From the NCBI GenBank assembly GCA_033782935.1, contig JAWQEG010000501.1, positions 255,501 to 319,500 of the forward strand: 64,000 nt of DNA, read 5' to 3'. The notes under the pieces are model-generated. The model was not told the origin of the DNA. It did not search any database and saw only the letters and a program-made list of their open reading frames with translations. This DNA is from Petrolisthes cinctipes. Taxonomy: Eukaryota > Arthropoda > Malacostraca > Decapoda > Porcellanidae. The position numbers and the translations under genes were made by a program. This document shows, in pieces, positions 31,700-43,120 of this stretch; positions within the stretch are counted from its first letter, which is position 1; every line of letters starts with the position of its first letter.

Positions 31700-31961
31700 G
31701 TTGGAGGTAGAAGGTTTCGGGAGGGTAATCACTGCTGGGAGGGAGGAGAAGATTGCGTCCGTTGCTGCCTGGTCGAAGAGGGCAGGGGACAGCAGGGCAG
31801 CTCGCACCACTCCCCTCTGCACCATCTCCGGAGCAGATTTCGCGGCTGCCTGGCGGGCCGCCAGTCTCGCCTCGGCGAAAACCCTCGCCTCCTCCCGCAT
31901 GTTGTGCATCGCCATCACCGCGACGCCTTCCATGACGGTGGCCATGGACGAGAGAGTGTCA
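31700..31961 (-). CDS. DIRS gag-like alpha-helical exon
   Basis: Acceptor CCCTTACAG at 31962-31963. It enters in phase 2, matching the donor of the preceding exon, and encodes the Ala/Met-rich DTLSSMATVMEGVAVMAMHN and NMREEARVFAEARLAARQAA, predicted helical. At its end the donor position reads CTAAGT where GTAAGT would be expected, so this splice site may be mutated. Confidence 0.6.
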
Positions 31962-32078
31962 CTGTAAGGGGTAAACAAGGAAAACCGAGTGAACCCGGGG
32001 TAGAGACACGAGAGTAAACTGAGAGACCCTCTACCCTGTATCCCTCAAAATTACAACACAAGACATAACTGTACTCAC

Positions 32079-33776
32079 GCTAGCTGTAAACCCGACATCT
32101 CGGGGTAGGTGTTGGTGAGGGAGTTGAGGCAGTCCCGGATGAGTGCAGCAGCCGTCCCTGTGGAGATGGTATGAGCCAACTCCAACCGAGCTGAAGACTC
32201 TGCCTGCCTCAACTTACCGTCGGGCTCCTTCAATTGGTAGGGGACCGGTGGCTCCTTCTCCGTCTTCCACAGGCATTCCCTTAAACCCGGCGGAGCACGG
32301 GAATGAGGGAGGACGACTGGGGAAGACAGAGGAGGTGGTTTCTTGGACACGTTGTGCTTTTGGTGGTCCAGGGACTTAAGGAGAAGGGCTGGAAAGTCCA
32401 GATCCCCTTCACCCTTATCCCCCGGGAAGTACGCATCCGGGGAAAGGAGGACTGCCATGTTCCCGTGGGAGCGGTCAATCCTCCAAGCCTCGAACAGCTG
32501 CAGTTGGCTGTACTCCACCAAAAAGCCCATCGCGTCCAAGGTAGCCGCGGAGGACACCTTCGACGACGTGGGTACGGGCGCTGAAATGGGCCGGACCTTG
32601 TAGAAGGGCACAGCGTCGCCCTTGTCGTCCGCTCCCCATTTCATCAGGACATCATCCCTCATGAGCCACACATCTGGTTGGGTGGTGTCCGGAGACCAAG
32701 CCACCAGTCTGCCCTCCTCCGAAGAATGGGTCCAGGAAGGAGGAAGGAGGGCCCAAGAGTAGGGAAGGTACCCGTCGTCCGCAGGAGGGGGCGACGGGGA
32801 AGGAGGAGAGGAGGTAACCAACTCCTCCGCCACATCCCCAGCCGGAGACTCGAGCCCCGGAGACATAGGAGGAACGGGAACGTCTCCAACATCCCCAGGG
32901 GGACTCGCGTCTCCGGCCGGCGACGAAGCAGGGTTAGGAGTAAGGATGTGAACAGGAACGGGTCCCGGAGTACCAGCCGGAGGCCAAAACAGAGGGACCC
33001 GAAGGAGGAATGTCAGGACGGGCGTGCGGGACAAGGGAACGGACAATCCTGGCAATCTTCAACGACGAAGGGCTCACCTTCCCCCGCTTACCCTTGCGTG
33101 GTTTGTGGACGGACGAAGGAGAATCCTCCAACGAGGACAAAGAGGAGGAAGAAGAAGAAGACGACGAGGAGGAAGGAGAACGGCGACGAGCCCGGGACTT
33201 CTTGGCGTGGTGGGACCTTTTTGCTGATCGCTTGCGTCCCCTAGAGCGACCCGAGGAGCCGGTTCTAGGGGGCGACGAAGCTGAAGGTTCCCTGCTGGGC
33301 CCTTGTACCGGTGAGGTATGTTGGGTAACCAGCGTGACGGACTCGCTCGGTTCCTGGGGTGTGAAGCCCCGGAAAGGAGTCGTAGTACCGTCTAGGGAAG
33401 GAGACGCAATCTCTCGGGTAACAGGGGGTTCTAGCTCCTGAGACTCCGAGAGACACGTAGAAGGGTAACGGGACCTGGATAAACCCAGATCCGTTCCCAA
33501 AATCGGGTCCGCCCATGACAAGGAAGAGCTGTCTCGCTTGTGTGCCATTCTCCTAGCCCTAGTCCAAGCCATACGAAGGGAAGCAAGGGCGGGGAGTTTG
33601 GAGTGGGCAGAAGGGGATGTCTCCTGACACAACTCAGCCCAGGGGCGGCACACATCACACGCCAAGGGGTCGTAACCCTTGGGCGTGAAGCAGGGTGCGT
33701 GGGGCGAACAGTTCAGGTGGCCGTCAGGCGAGACCCGCACAGTACACCCCGAAGAAGCACATAAGGCACGAGTATT
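32079..33776 (-). CDS. DIRS gag-like exon with zinc-finger and SR-rich regions
   Basis: Acceptor TTTTCTCCATCAG, donor CTAGC|GTGAGT. The first half has a Cys/His cluster (ALCASSGC, HLNCSPHAPC, ACDVC), then an Arg/Ser-rich basic stretch (KRSHHAKKSRARRRSPSSSS). The second half is proline/acid-rich and then more globular (DAMGFLVEYSQLQLFEAWRI, LDFPALLLKSLDHQKHN). The two halves are in different frames, meeting at about 32990-33050, so there is a frameshift or another intron. The gag-like role is inferred from position before RT. Confidence 0.6.
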
Positions 33777-34587
33777 CTGATGGAGAAAAGAAAAAACACA
33801 AACATGGGTTAGCACGTGAAATCACGGGTACACAGTAAACACATGGGAAACCACAAAAACACAGAGAGGGTAGCGCGGGAGTAGTAGCCCACTGCTCCCG
33901 AGGGACCCAAGACTCACAACACAAAAACCCCACGCACACCCACCAGGGAAAAAAACCCATAAACCGAAGACAAACCCGCCCCGTAGGAGCGGGGAAAAAC
34001 CCCCCCGGTCTGCAGGTCCCCAAAGGTGAGGCACAGACAGCCTGAGGGGCAAAACCCAGGGACACCACACACTGGGAAAAACTAAAACACAGGAAAAAAC
34101 ACGCTGGGGAGAGGAAAAGAGAACCTGGGCACAATTCTCGCTCCCCACACCCCGCATGAACCTACACAACACTCGGGGAAGACACTAAGAGGGCTAACAA
34201 GCCCCCCACACCCACACCACGTGGGGAGGCAAGGGCCCCACGTGGGGAGGCAAACCTCGCTAAAAACCCAAAAAGGCCCCGAGGAAAAACACCAAATAAG
34301 TGTACTAGAGGCAGGAGGAAGGGTGAAAGGGGAGGGAAGGGGAGAAAACCCCGAAAAAGGAGGCCCAACAGAGCCCCCTCCCCTAGGAAAGAAAAGGAAC
34401 TAGCCCCAGAAAAGGAAAAATATTCCCACACTAACACCCTTAAACTCCAATAACACAAACACACACACACATCTGCAAAGCAGGCAAGCCACTAGAACAC
34501 AAAAGAAACGATAGCAGGAACACGTGACACAATACCATAGCGTAGCAGCGAGGAGCGTAGATGTTGACAGGTACGTGTTCCGCGACA
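33777..34587 (-). other. DIRS leader, probably first intron
   Basis: Purine-poor on the minus strand, between the left ITR and the acceptor at 33777. No domain recognised in any frame. The first exon and its donor are not identified. Confidence 0.4.
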
Positions 34588-34808
34588 GAGTGGACGAGAG
34601 GCGGCCTTCCCAGAGCGGGGTCAGTACCTCTACAGGCCACCACTAGGTGGCTCCACTATCAGTACAGCGCCAGATTTGAATTTGAATTTACTTCTGATGA
34701 TCATCACGGAATAGACCCTTCTAGCCCAGATTATGCCTATACGGGGCCTGGGCTGGAGAAGGGGTGTATTCTATAGCAATCCAGCTGTGCTGGTTCCACT
34801 ATACCAAT
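34588..34808. repeat. DIRS left inverted terminal repeat
   Basis: Inverted copy of 27365-27578. The outer edge reads ATTGGTATAGTGGAACCAGC on the minus strand, which also appears in the internal complementary region at 27699. Confidence 0.88.
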
Positions 34809-35669
34809 TAATAATATTTTACACAAAATAACATGTATAAGGAGTGTTATACATATGTGTACGGGTAGTGTGTAGTATGTCGGGGAGGCAAGGGTGTATG
34901 TTAGTAGTAGGGAGTGTGTGTATCTGTAGGCGTGAGGAGTGGATGTGTGTCTGCGTTATATAGGTGTGTGAGATATTTCGCTGGGCGATGGATTGTCCTG
35001 CTGGACCGGGATACGTAACCCTCTGGGACCGGGGCAGGCTCGTCGTCATCTGATGGCTCCAGTGGGGTGGGGGGGGGGGGGCGTTACTGGTGTTGGTGGT
35101 GTTGAGTCGGCATGTCGAGGTTGGTGGCGTGGGTGGTGGCTGATGAGCGTTCTGTGTTTCAGCCTGTGGGTACACTGGGGGGATTACTGGTGTCGAGGAA
35201 ACAGCGAGGGTGGATGGAGTAGGAACGGGTGGCATAGGTATGGGTGGGGATGAAGGTACAGTACAGGTTGTTGGTGTGGAGTAGGGTAGGAGGTAGGGTT
35301 GTCACAGGGAAGGTCAGGTAGGGGAAGGTGAATGTGGTGGGGATGAAGGTTGGGGGTGAATGGGGTCAGTTGTGGTATGGGTAGGGGAAAGTGAACGTGG
35401 TGGGGGTGAATGTGGGGGAGAAGGAGTAGGTTGAGGTAGTGGTGAGATAGGGTCGGTGGTAGGTGTGACGGGACGTGTCGGTGTAGGTGGGCGAGGTGGT
35501 GGTGAGGTAGAGGGTGGCCATAATTCCCTTTCCACCCTCTCGGCCCCTAAATGTAGATGTGACAACGTCGCACCTGAGATCTGTCAAACGTAGTGACCTG
35601 ACCCTACTCTCTGTTCATACCTCTCTCTCTCTCATTATTATTAGATCGGATGGAGGGACGGGGTAGATG

Positions 35670-35850
<181 letters not shown>

Positions 35851-35934
35851 TAGGATAATATATTAATTATTAAGGGAATGTTTCTTCCTGCATTCCCTAC
35901 TAACTTTCCTCTTTCTCTCGATCCCTCTCCTATC

Positions 35935-35967
35935 CAAGGATGATAGACTATAAGTCTATCATCCTTG
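35935..35967. repeat. 33-bp palindrome, second copy
   Basis: Near-identical to 18189-18220, here with one extra base at the centre (ACTATAAGTC). Confidence 0.7.
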
Positions 35968-36912
35968 CTCCTACCCGTCGCTGCTTCATTAAACCTCTCT
36001 TTTCTTTCTTATTCCACGCCTTTCATCTTTCTTTCCTCATTCTTGTCCCCATTTCTTTCCCTTTCCTTTCTTCATCTGTTTCAATCTACCACTCATTTCT
36101 ACCATAAGAGAGAAAGAAAATAGTAGGGAAGGGTAAGATGGTGAAAAGGAGAGGATGAGGTGTAGTGTTTCAAGTAATGGCCCCTTAGGGAGTTGGCTTA
36201 GTGGCTAGTGAACAAAGTGAACACATCACTTATAATTTTTTATCCTCACATTTTCACTCATCAGTTAATAATAGAAACATGAAAGGAAAAGGGACATACG
36301 ACATACTGTGCGCGAGAGAATATGAGATGGGGAAAAGCACGGTCGAGTTGGGAAAAGGGGATGAAAGTGTATGACCAAGAAAGACACGTGTTTTCGTGTG
36401 TGTGAGAAAGAGGAAGGGAAGTAGGGGATGAAGGAAGAAATCCCTCCCCCTCTCTCTGGTTGCATTGATTGTTGAAGGAAGGCTGTGGACAGCTACAGGT
36501 TCAACATTGGAGTGTGAATATGGACTCCAGTATGTATGATGTTAGCCACACACACTTGTGTTTTCATGTGTGTGTGTTTGTGTGACGCACATGGAGCTAT
36601 ACTACCTCCATGGTGAAGCATAAATCATTTGGTGACCACTGCACCTGGACCTGACTAATCTCATTACCCTACCGCTTATCGTTGTTTGCATATTTCTGTT
36701 TTTTTGTCATACACTTTCATCTATTATTCCCCATCACATATTCTCTCACTCACAGCATGACTGTTGTCCCTTTTCTTTGTCGGTGCGACAATACAAGAAA
36801 GGGAGGGAAATGTATGGAACATAATAAAAAAATAAGAAAGAAAGATATATGCAATGAAGGGAAAGCGGGAAGGTGTGTGTTCATCTGTATGTCTGGTGTG
36901 ACGGTAACCACC

Positions 36913-36918
<6 letters not shown>

Positions 36919-36966
<48 letters not shown>
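36919..36966. repeat. (CT)n microsatellite
   Basis: About 24 CT units, inside the foldback element. Confidence 0.95.
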
Positions 36967-36968
<2 letters not shown>

Positions 36969-37843
36969 ATAGTTAGTTGGAACAAACAATATGCATTTCA
37001 AAAGTGTGGTGAGGGGACGGGAACAGAAGAGATTCGGGTGGGGAATGGCTAGGTAAAAGAGAGAGGAGAGAAATTACGTGTATGAGGAAAGTAAAGGAAG
37101 GAAAGGCTAGGACAGTAAACAGGTGTAGGAAAGGAGGGGAGGGGGGCTACTCCTTAAGTCTGCTGTGCTTATCATTATAGATAGGAAAGGAAGGGAGGAA
37201 AAAGAGATGAAGGAAGGAGATGGTAAAATTTCAGTTCCTCTATTGTGACTCACGCACTTTAAACTCTTTTCCTTCTTCCCTTCTGAATGAATGAGAGATA
37301 ACTGGGATAGGAAAAAGAATGAGATTATTAGAAAGATAGATAAACAGATGAATACGAGAGACAAGGAAAGTACACATAGGAAAGGAAGAAAGAAAGGAAG
37401 GGAGGGAAAAGGTAGTGAGAGAGGAGTGAGGTCGAGGTTTGACGGGTCAGAGGAGCGACGTTGTCACTTCTACACATACCCACCTAGAGGGTGGAAAGGG
37501 AATTATGGCCGCGACTGTACTTGTGAGATGAGGGTGTGGGTAGGAGCGGTGTACGAGGTGGAGGGGGTGAGCGTGATAAGATAGGGTGGTGTGGTTGTGG
37601 CGTGGGTAGGAGTGGTGCGCGGTGGTATGGTGTTGTGATGGTTGCGGGTAAGAGTGGGGTGAGGATGTTTGGGGAAGGATGCACGGATGCGTGTGTAGCT
37701 GTGTGTGGATGAGGCGGTGTGAGAATGTTTGTGTGGGGGGGGGGGGGTTGTAGTGGGTGTGCTGGCAGCTTGGCGTCAGTGTGTGTATTAGTGTGGGCTG
37801 GCTTAACCCATTCCCAGAACGTGACGTACGGCTTACCAGCTAC

Positions 37844-38437
37844 CTATATGGTAACAGTGGCGTCCGTCCTAGAGATCACGGGGTAAGGTTCCTGCAGTGG
37901 TGTGCGGTGTGCATCCATGCACAGGAATAGGTTGATGGCAGATCGGAGCCCTTGGGGTGTGTAGGTAGGTCTCGACTCTGCTTGGCGCGTGGGTGTAGGG
38001 CAGGCATTTCTCATCACGACCTTTAGCGCCGGGAGGAAGGATAGGTTGGACATGTCGAGGTCCAGGGTTGTGAGTTGGCCTGGCAGGTGGAGGTCCTCGC
38101 CGAACACTAACTCAGCTGGTGAATGGTGTAGGTCCTCCTTGACCATTGCACGGATGGTGAGAAGGATGAGAGGTAGAGCGTCCGTCCATTGGCTGGGTTG
38201 CAACGCCCGGAAGGCATCTTTCAATCTTCTATGCAGGCATTCTACCATACCGTTACTGCATGGGTGGTAAGCTGTGGTCCTCTGGTGGCAGGTCCCTAGG
38301 AGATTGAGCATGTCTTGCCATGTCTTTGACTCAAACTGGGTTCCCTGGTCTGTGACAATTATGGCAGGGGGACCGAAGTTGGCCATCTAGTTACTGAGGA
38401 AGTGGCGGGCAGTACCTGCAGCGGTGATGTCATCCAT
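37844..38437 (-). pseudogene. Gypsy integrase core fragment
   Basis: PPAIIVTDQGTQFES (second catalytic Asp), GTCHQRTTAYHPCSNGMVEC (catalytic Glu in the last motif) and RRLKDAFRAL identify a retroviral-type DDE integrase of a Ty3/Gypsy element. The C-terminal part ends PVISRTDATVTI then stop. A TAG at about 38388 interrupts the upstream part, which still shows PMDDITAAGTARHFLSN, and the first catalytic Asp lies beyond the break. Inactive. Confidence 0.8.
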
Positions 38438-38769
38438 GGGGCTAAAAGGAACGGAGGGATAGTTGAAGAACTGAAAAGGATTGGCTGGGGCCGAAGGGAC
38501 GCCCAAACCCTTAAAGTACTGCCCACATCACCGCAGGCAATACTTCCCTTACAGGGAAGTTGTTGTTGATGTTGTCCCGGGGCAGAATGGCCTCCTGCCC
38601 CACAGACCCCCGGTATGCTCTGGTTGCAATGAAAAAACAAATTAAACTAAAGAAGGGGCTGGCCCTATATGCCTGGGCTACCAACGTTTTATGCATGTAT
38701 GTATGTATATCCTGTGCTTGTATATATAATTTTAAGTTTATTTTTTATTTTTATTTTTATATACCAGGT

Positions 38770-39182
38770 ATTTATCTCCATGGTGGAGGTAGCCCTTTTG
38801 CTAGGGAAATCTTACAGGGGAGGGGTTCCCTGTGCTCCTCACCCCGAGGCCATTGTACCGTTAACAGTGGGCCATGGGGTCGCCACATCCCTATGTCAAA
38901 TACACCGGGATAGTTAGGTCACAACTCCTCCACTTACGTCCCGTACCTATTGTCTGCTAGGTGAACAGTATATATATGTATGTATTCTCTGCTAGGTGTG
39001 TGTATGTATATGTATGTATTCTCTGCTAGGTGTATGTATATATGTATGCATTCTCTGCTAGGCGAACAGGGGTTACACATTTAAGGAAACAATCCCAAAT
39101 TGTCTCCACCCGACCGGGGATTCAAACCCGGGCCCTCTCGGATGTGAGCCAAGCGCGCTAACCACTACACCACCGGGCTGTA
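38770..39182 (-). mobile_element. tRNA-derived SINE
   Basis: The minus strand starts CCCGGTGGTGTAGTGGTTAG then CGCGC (box A of a tRNA) and GGGTTTGAATCCC (box B) about 45 bp later, the spacing of a pol III internal promoter. A tRNA-unrelated body follows with repeated CACCTAGCAGAGAATACATA units and the phrase TTCACCTAGCAG...AATAGGTAC. No complete tRNA cloverleaf follows, so it is a SINE rather than a tRNA gene. Confidence 0.8.
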
Positions 39183-39319
39183 TAATTTTAATACACATAA
39201 TAATTAATACAAATTAATAATACAATTTATATAAATTATTTTTATGTATGTATGGATTTCTATGTGCGTATGTGTGTATGTATGAATATTTCTATGTGCA
39301 TATGTATGTACAAATCTTT

Positions 39320-39440
39320 CTATGTTGTTGTTGTTGATATTCTCCCGGGGCAGAATAGCCTCCTGCCCCACAGACCCCTGGTACACTTTGGTTGCAGTGA
39401 AAAAACAAATTAAAATAAAGGAGGGGCTGCATGGCCCTAT
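39320..39440. repeat. Dispersed repeat, paired with 38550-38690
   Basis: CGGGGCAGAATAGCCTCCTG, CCCCACAGACCC and GTGAAAAAACAAATTAAA occur in the same order at 38578-38645. Family unknown. Confidence 0.65.
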
Positions 39441-39890
39441 ATGCCTGGGCTACCGAAGCACATCCCAGGGAAATGGGACCACAGCTTACTGGACCAGGAA
39501 GTCTGTATGTCCCTATATGCCTGGGCTACTGAAGCACATCCCAGGGAAATGGGACCACAGCTTACTGGACCAGGGAGTCTGTATGTCCCTATATGCCTGG
39601 GCTACTGAAGCACATCCCAGGGAAATGGGACCAGAGCTTACTGGACCAGGGAGTTTGTATGTCCCTATATGCCTGGGCTACTGAAGCACATTCCAGGGAA
39701 ATGGGACCACAGCTTACTGGACCAGAGAGTCTGTATGTCCCTATATGCCTGGGCTACTGAAGCACATCCCAGGGAAATGGGACCACAGCTTACTGGACCA
39801 AGGAGTCTGTATGGCCCTATTTGCCTGGGCTACTGAAGCACATCCCAGGGAAATGGGACCAGAGCTTACTGGACCAGGGAGTCTGGAGGC
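39425..39890. repeat. 76-bp tandem repeat, six copies
   Basis: The unit contains ATATGCCTGGGCTACTGAAG, ACATCCCAGGGAAATGGGAC and CAGCTTACTGGACCAGGGAG. Copies differ by a few bases. Open frames across it are repeat artefacts. Confidence 0.9.
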
Positions 39891-40389
39891 CTCATTGGTG
39901 GGAAGGTCTTTGATCCCACAGCCAGTGCTGTGGACCCAAGTCCACTTTACCACAAGAGCTATAACAGGGCCCGCACCTTCCATAAGACCAGCCCTGAAGG
40001 GACCATAAGGGGAGGGAGTTTACACTGCTGCATGCAAAGGGAAATATACAAACACACATAATCCTACAATATGTATATTTCCATGTGCGTATGTGTGTAT
40101 ATAACCTCCATGTACGTATCCACACCCCATGTGTGCCAAGAAATACGCACACACACACACAGCATCCTACAATATTTATGTATGTATGTATAAATAATTC
40201 TGTGTATATTTCTATGTGCGCATGTATATGTAGGTATATTTCTATGTGTGTATGTAAGCCTCAAATCCATGCATGTGCACCAATAAATACACACACACAC
40301 ACACACACACACTATCCTGTTCAGCATTATTCTGTTCTTATATAGTGTGAGAGAGAGAGGGAATATTACAAAGTACTCGGAGGTGTTAT

Positions 40390-40594
40390 GTGGCTGTGCA
40401 CAATCAAATATCCACCAACACTTTCCTTCCATCATAGTAAATATCTTGTTAATAAAGATGATTTTGCAGCACCTCATAATAATAATTGAGGGGGTTGAGT
40501 TGACGTAAAATGTTGTATGATTATAGTTTGATATGATACTGATTTATTTGCACGATGGAAGGAAAGTGTCGGTGGTTATTTGATTGTGGTTGTA
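40390..40594. mobile_element. MITE family B
   Basis: CAATCAAATATCCACCAACA at the left and a matching inverted end (GGTGGTTATTTGATTG...TGTA) at the right. The second copy is at 52495-52780. Confidence 0.65.
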
Positions 40595-41024
40595 CCTTGT
40601 GTAGACCTCTGTACATTAACTGGTCATTGGATGATCCTACACTTGTGTGGTGACCAAAGCTGGCTACAGTAGGTCATTATGTACTGTACAAGGACCCTCT
40701 GCAAGGACCTGGTGTACCCCATATTAGACTGTTGTTGCCAGCTGTGAGGTCATCCAGCGACCAGTAGAGTTGCACAATACAGACATATTCTGACCATTGG
40801 CTGATGTCTTGGTTGATTCAGACCATTGTCTTGGCTGATTAGATCCCTTGCCTTGATTGATTGCATGAATTTTCTATGCTGATTTTGGTTTTTGTATTGG
40901 CTGATTCGGACCCATATGAACCACAAGAAAGTTTTTTTTTTTTACATAGATGACCTGTAATCCATTAGTTGCCTGAATTTTAAGGCATGGCAAATGTAAA
41001 TAGGCCAGTAAAATAAAGGGTATT

Positions 41025-41332
41025 TATTGAAAGAATTACCGTTTTGCAGCAGTGTTGCCAGATCTGGCTGGGTCCAAGTATTTTACCACTGTCATTTATT
41101 GTACTTTATCACGATTATTTCCTGGTAGTTTGCCCAGGTTAGGTCCCGGTAGTCTGATGCGGTCTAGGTAAGGTCAGGCTAATTTCAAAATGCCCCATTT
41201 GAATATGCCCTATCTTGAAAATGGGGCATTTGCGGAGGAAATGCCATAGAAGAAAATAGACTTAGAATGGTCTAAATAAGTGGGTAATGAAGGTAAAAAA
41301 AACGTACGCAATAACGGTAATTCTTTCAATAT
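41025..41332. mobile_element. TIR element family H
   Basis: TATTGAAAGAATTACCGTT and its inverse AACGGTAATTCTTTCAATA bound the element. The body has AGTGTTGCCAGATCTGGCTG, GTAGTTTGCCCAGGTTAGGT and GCCCCATTTGAATATG. Related copies, inverted or partial, are at 43370-43510, 45140-45460 and 60826-61112. Confidence 0.7.
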
Positions 41333-41715
41333 TTACCAAATAAAGACATACCAAAGTAGACAGGTGAAGAAGCTACAAGGGTACCTCATGAGACTGTGGG
41401 AAGACTTTGCCAAGTAACAGACGGAAACTCGGTCAACAACACAGCAGTCGTCAGCAGCCAGTGTTGCAAGGTGCAGAAAAATGTCTATTTTAGTCCACAC
41501 AGGGAAATTATATAGAGATTGTTCAAGAGTAAACAGGAAAACTTCTACCAGACAAAATACCAAAAAGACCGTAAATGTTCAAGAGTAAAACAAGGAATTA
41601 TTGAGGTAAATAGGGAAATTCTGATGTTGAAGTTGGGGAAATTTTGTCCAGCACAGAAGCAGACCTGGCAACACTGCATGAAACCAACGTGTGTGTGTTC
41701 AGTGCAGGTGGGATC

Positions 41716-43120
41716 CACAGAGCTAAAAACATAGAGCTCGCCACCCCCCCCCCCCCCCCCGGGCGTGTCACCACCGGAAGTGGGTTGGCGGCCATGATAC
41801 CTGCCCTTCCCCTCAACCCGCCAGCCTGTTAGATTATGCCAGGGTAAGATATTATTTCATTTATTCGGTCTTTTATTGATGATATGGTATATTAACTACA
41901 TTATAGTGACTCACAATATATGAATAAGTATTTCTTTAACCGATATATTAGTGAATGGCTGATTAAATATAAATACATTTCGGTTAATAGGTGAAATTAG
42001 TTAGATAGACAAAACTATCGTTGGCTCTCATCCACAGTCACCTTCTTATAATATATATATACAACGTACTTAATCTCTATTATGATAAGTATTTTATGTT
42101 CACATTGTTCAGTATGTATGTATGTATGTATGTCACACTAGAGTAATATGTGTGTATGTATGCATATCACACTAGAATATGTGTGTATGTATGTATGTCA
42201 CACTAGAGTAATATGTATCTATGTATGTCACACAAGAGTAATATGTATGTATGTATGTATGTATTTCACACTAGAGTAATATGTATGTATGTATGTATGT
42301 TACACTAGAATAATTAATATGTATGTATATATGTCATACTAGAATAATATGTATGTATGTCACACTAGAGTAATATGTATGTTTGTCACACTAGAATAAT
42401 ATGTATGTATGTATGTCACACTAGAGTAATATGTATGTATGAATGTACAGTCATGGTCAAAAATAATCATCCATATATATAGGAGTAACTCACGTAAGAT
42501 TTTGACAGCTTCCCTCTATTCCTTAGCTGATAAACATTCCAATAAATAGGTATAGTGCCATCGTTTAATTTAATACAAACAGCTACACACTACTTAAAAC
42601 AATAAAATAGTATGTGAACATGAAAACATTACACAGTAAATTGTTAAAGTTACCTATATGTGGATGATTATTATTGACCACGACTGTATGTATGTATGTC
42701 ACACTAGAATAATATATATGTATGTCACACTAGAGTAATATGTATGTATGTATGAATGTCACACTAGAGTAATATGTATGTATGTATGTAAGGTAAGTGG
42801 AGGGAGAGGGAGACAGATTACAGTTATATATATTTGTCTTGTTTAATAAACCAGTTTAAGTTTAATTTCTTTGCATAATTTTCCGTATGGACATTATCTC
42901 AGCCTTGTTAATTGATTTAACAAAACCTTTATAATTAGATAACAAGATACAATGCATTACAAATCAGGGAAATGTCAATAACTCTGGATAGAAACATACT
43001 ATACAAGTACGTACGGGAGTTCAATGGGCAAGTATCTATACAATAGAGCGCTCGCCTGTTGTGACACTCCTCCCCTATCTAATAACACAGGGTTAAGCGC
43101 TCTATGTTTTTAGCTCTGTG
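41716..43120. mobile_element. 1.4-kb TIR element with 8-bp duplication, copy 1
   Basis: TIRs CACAGAGCTAAAAACATAGA / inverse at 43120, flanked by perfect 8-bp GTGGGATC on both sides (41708-41715, 43121-43128). Eight-base duplications fit hAT- or P-type elements. No transposase frame, so it is non-autonomous. It contains a (ATGT)n / TCACACTAGAGTAAT tandem region interrupted by a family A MITE (42446-42688). Confidence 0.8.
42446..42688. mobile_element. MITE family A nested in the 1.4-kb element
   Basis: TACAGTCATGGTCAAAAATA to TTGACCACGACTGTA with TA edges. The same insertion exists at the same internal position in the second copy (62092-62334). Confidence 0.8.

Larger units (their letters stand above)
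27313..34808 (-). mobile_element. DIRS-like tyrosine-recombinase retrotransposon
   Basis: A 7.5-kb element with inverted terminal repeats, an internal complementary region, gag-like exons, RT/RNase H and an overlapping tyrosine recombinase, all on the minus strand. DIRS elements integrate through a recombinase-mediated circle rather than an integrase, and so make no target duplication. Here the edges share only the trinucleotide ATT (AAT on plus). It lies in the 3' untranslated part of the Gypsy element. It appears complete structurally, with at least one frameshift in the recombinase. Confidence 0.88.

Noticed and set aside
39061..39182. A tRNA gene
   Set aside because: Box A and box B are present, but there is no acceptor-stem pairing and the body continues into SINE sequence.
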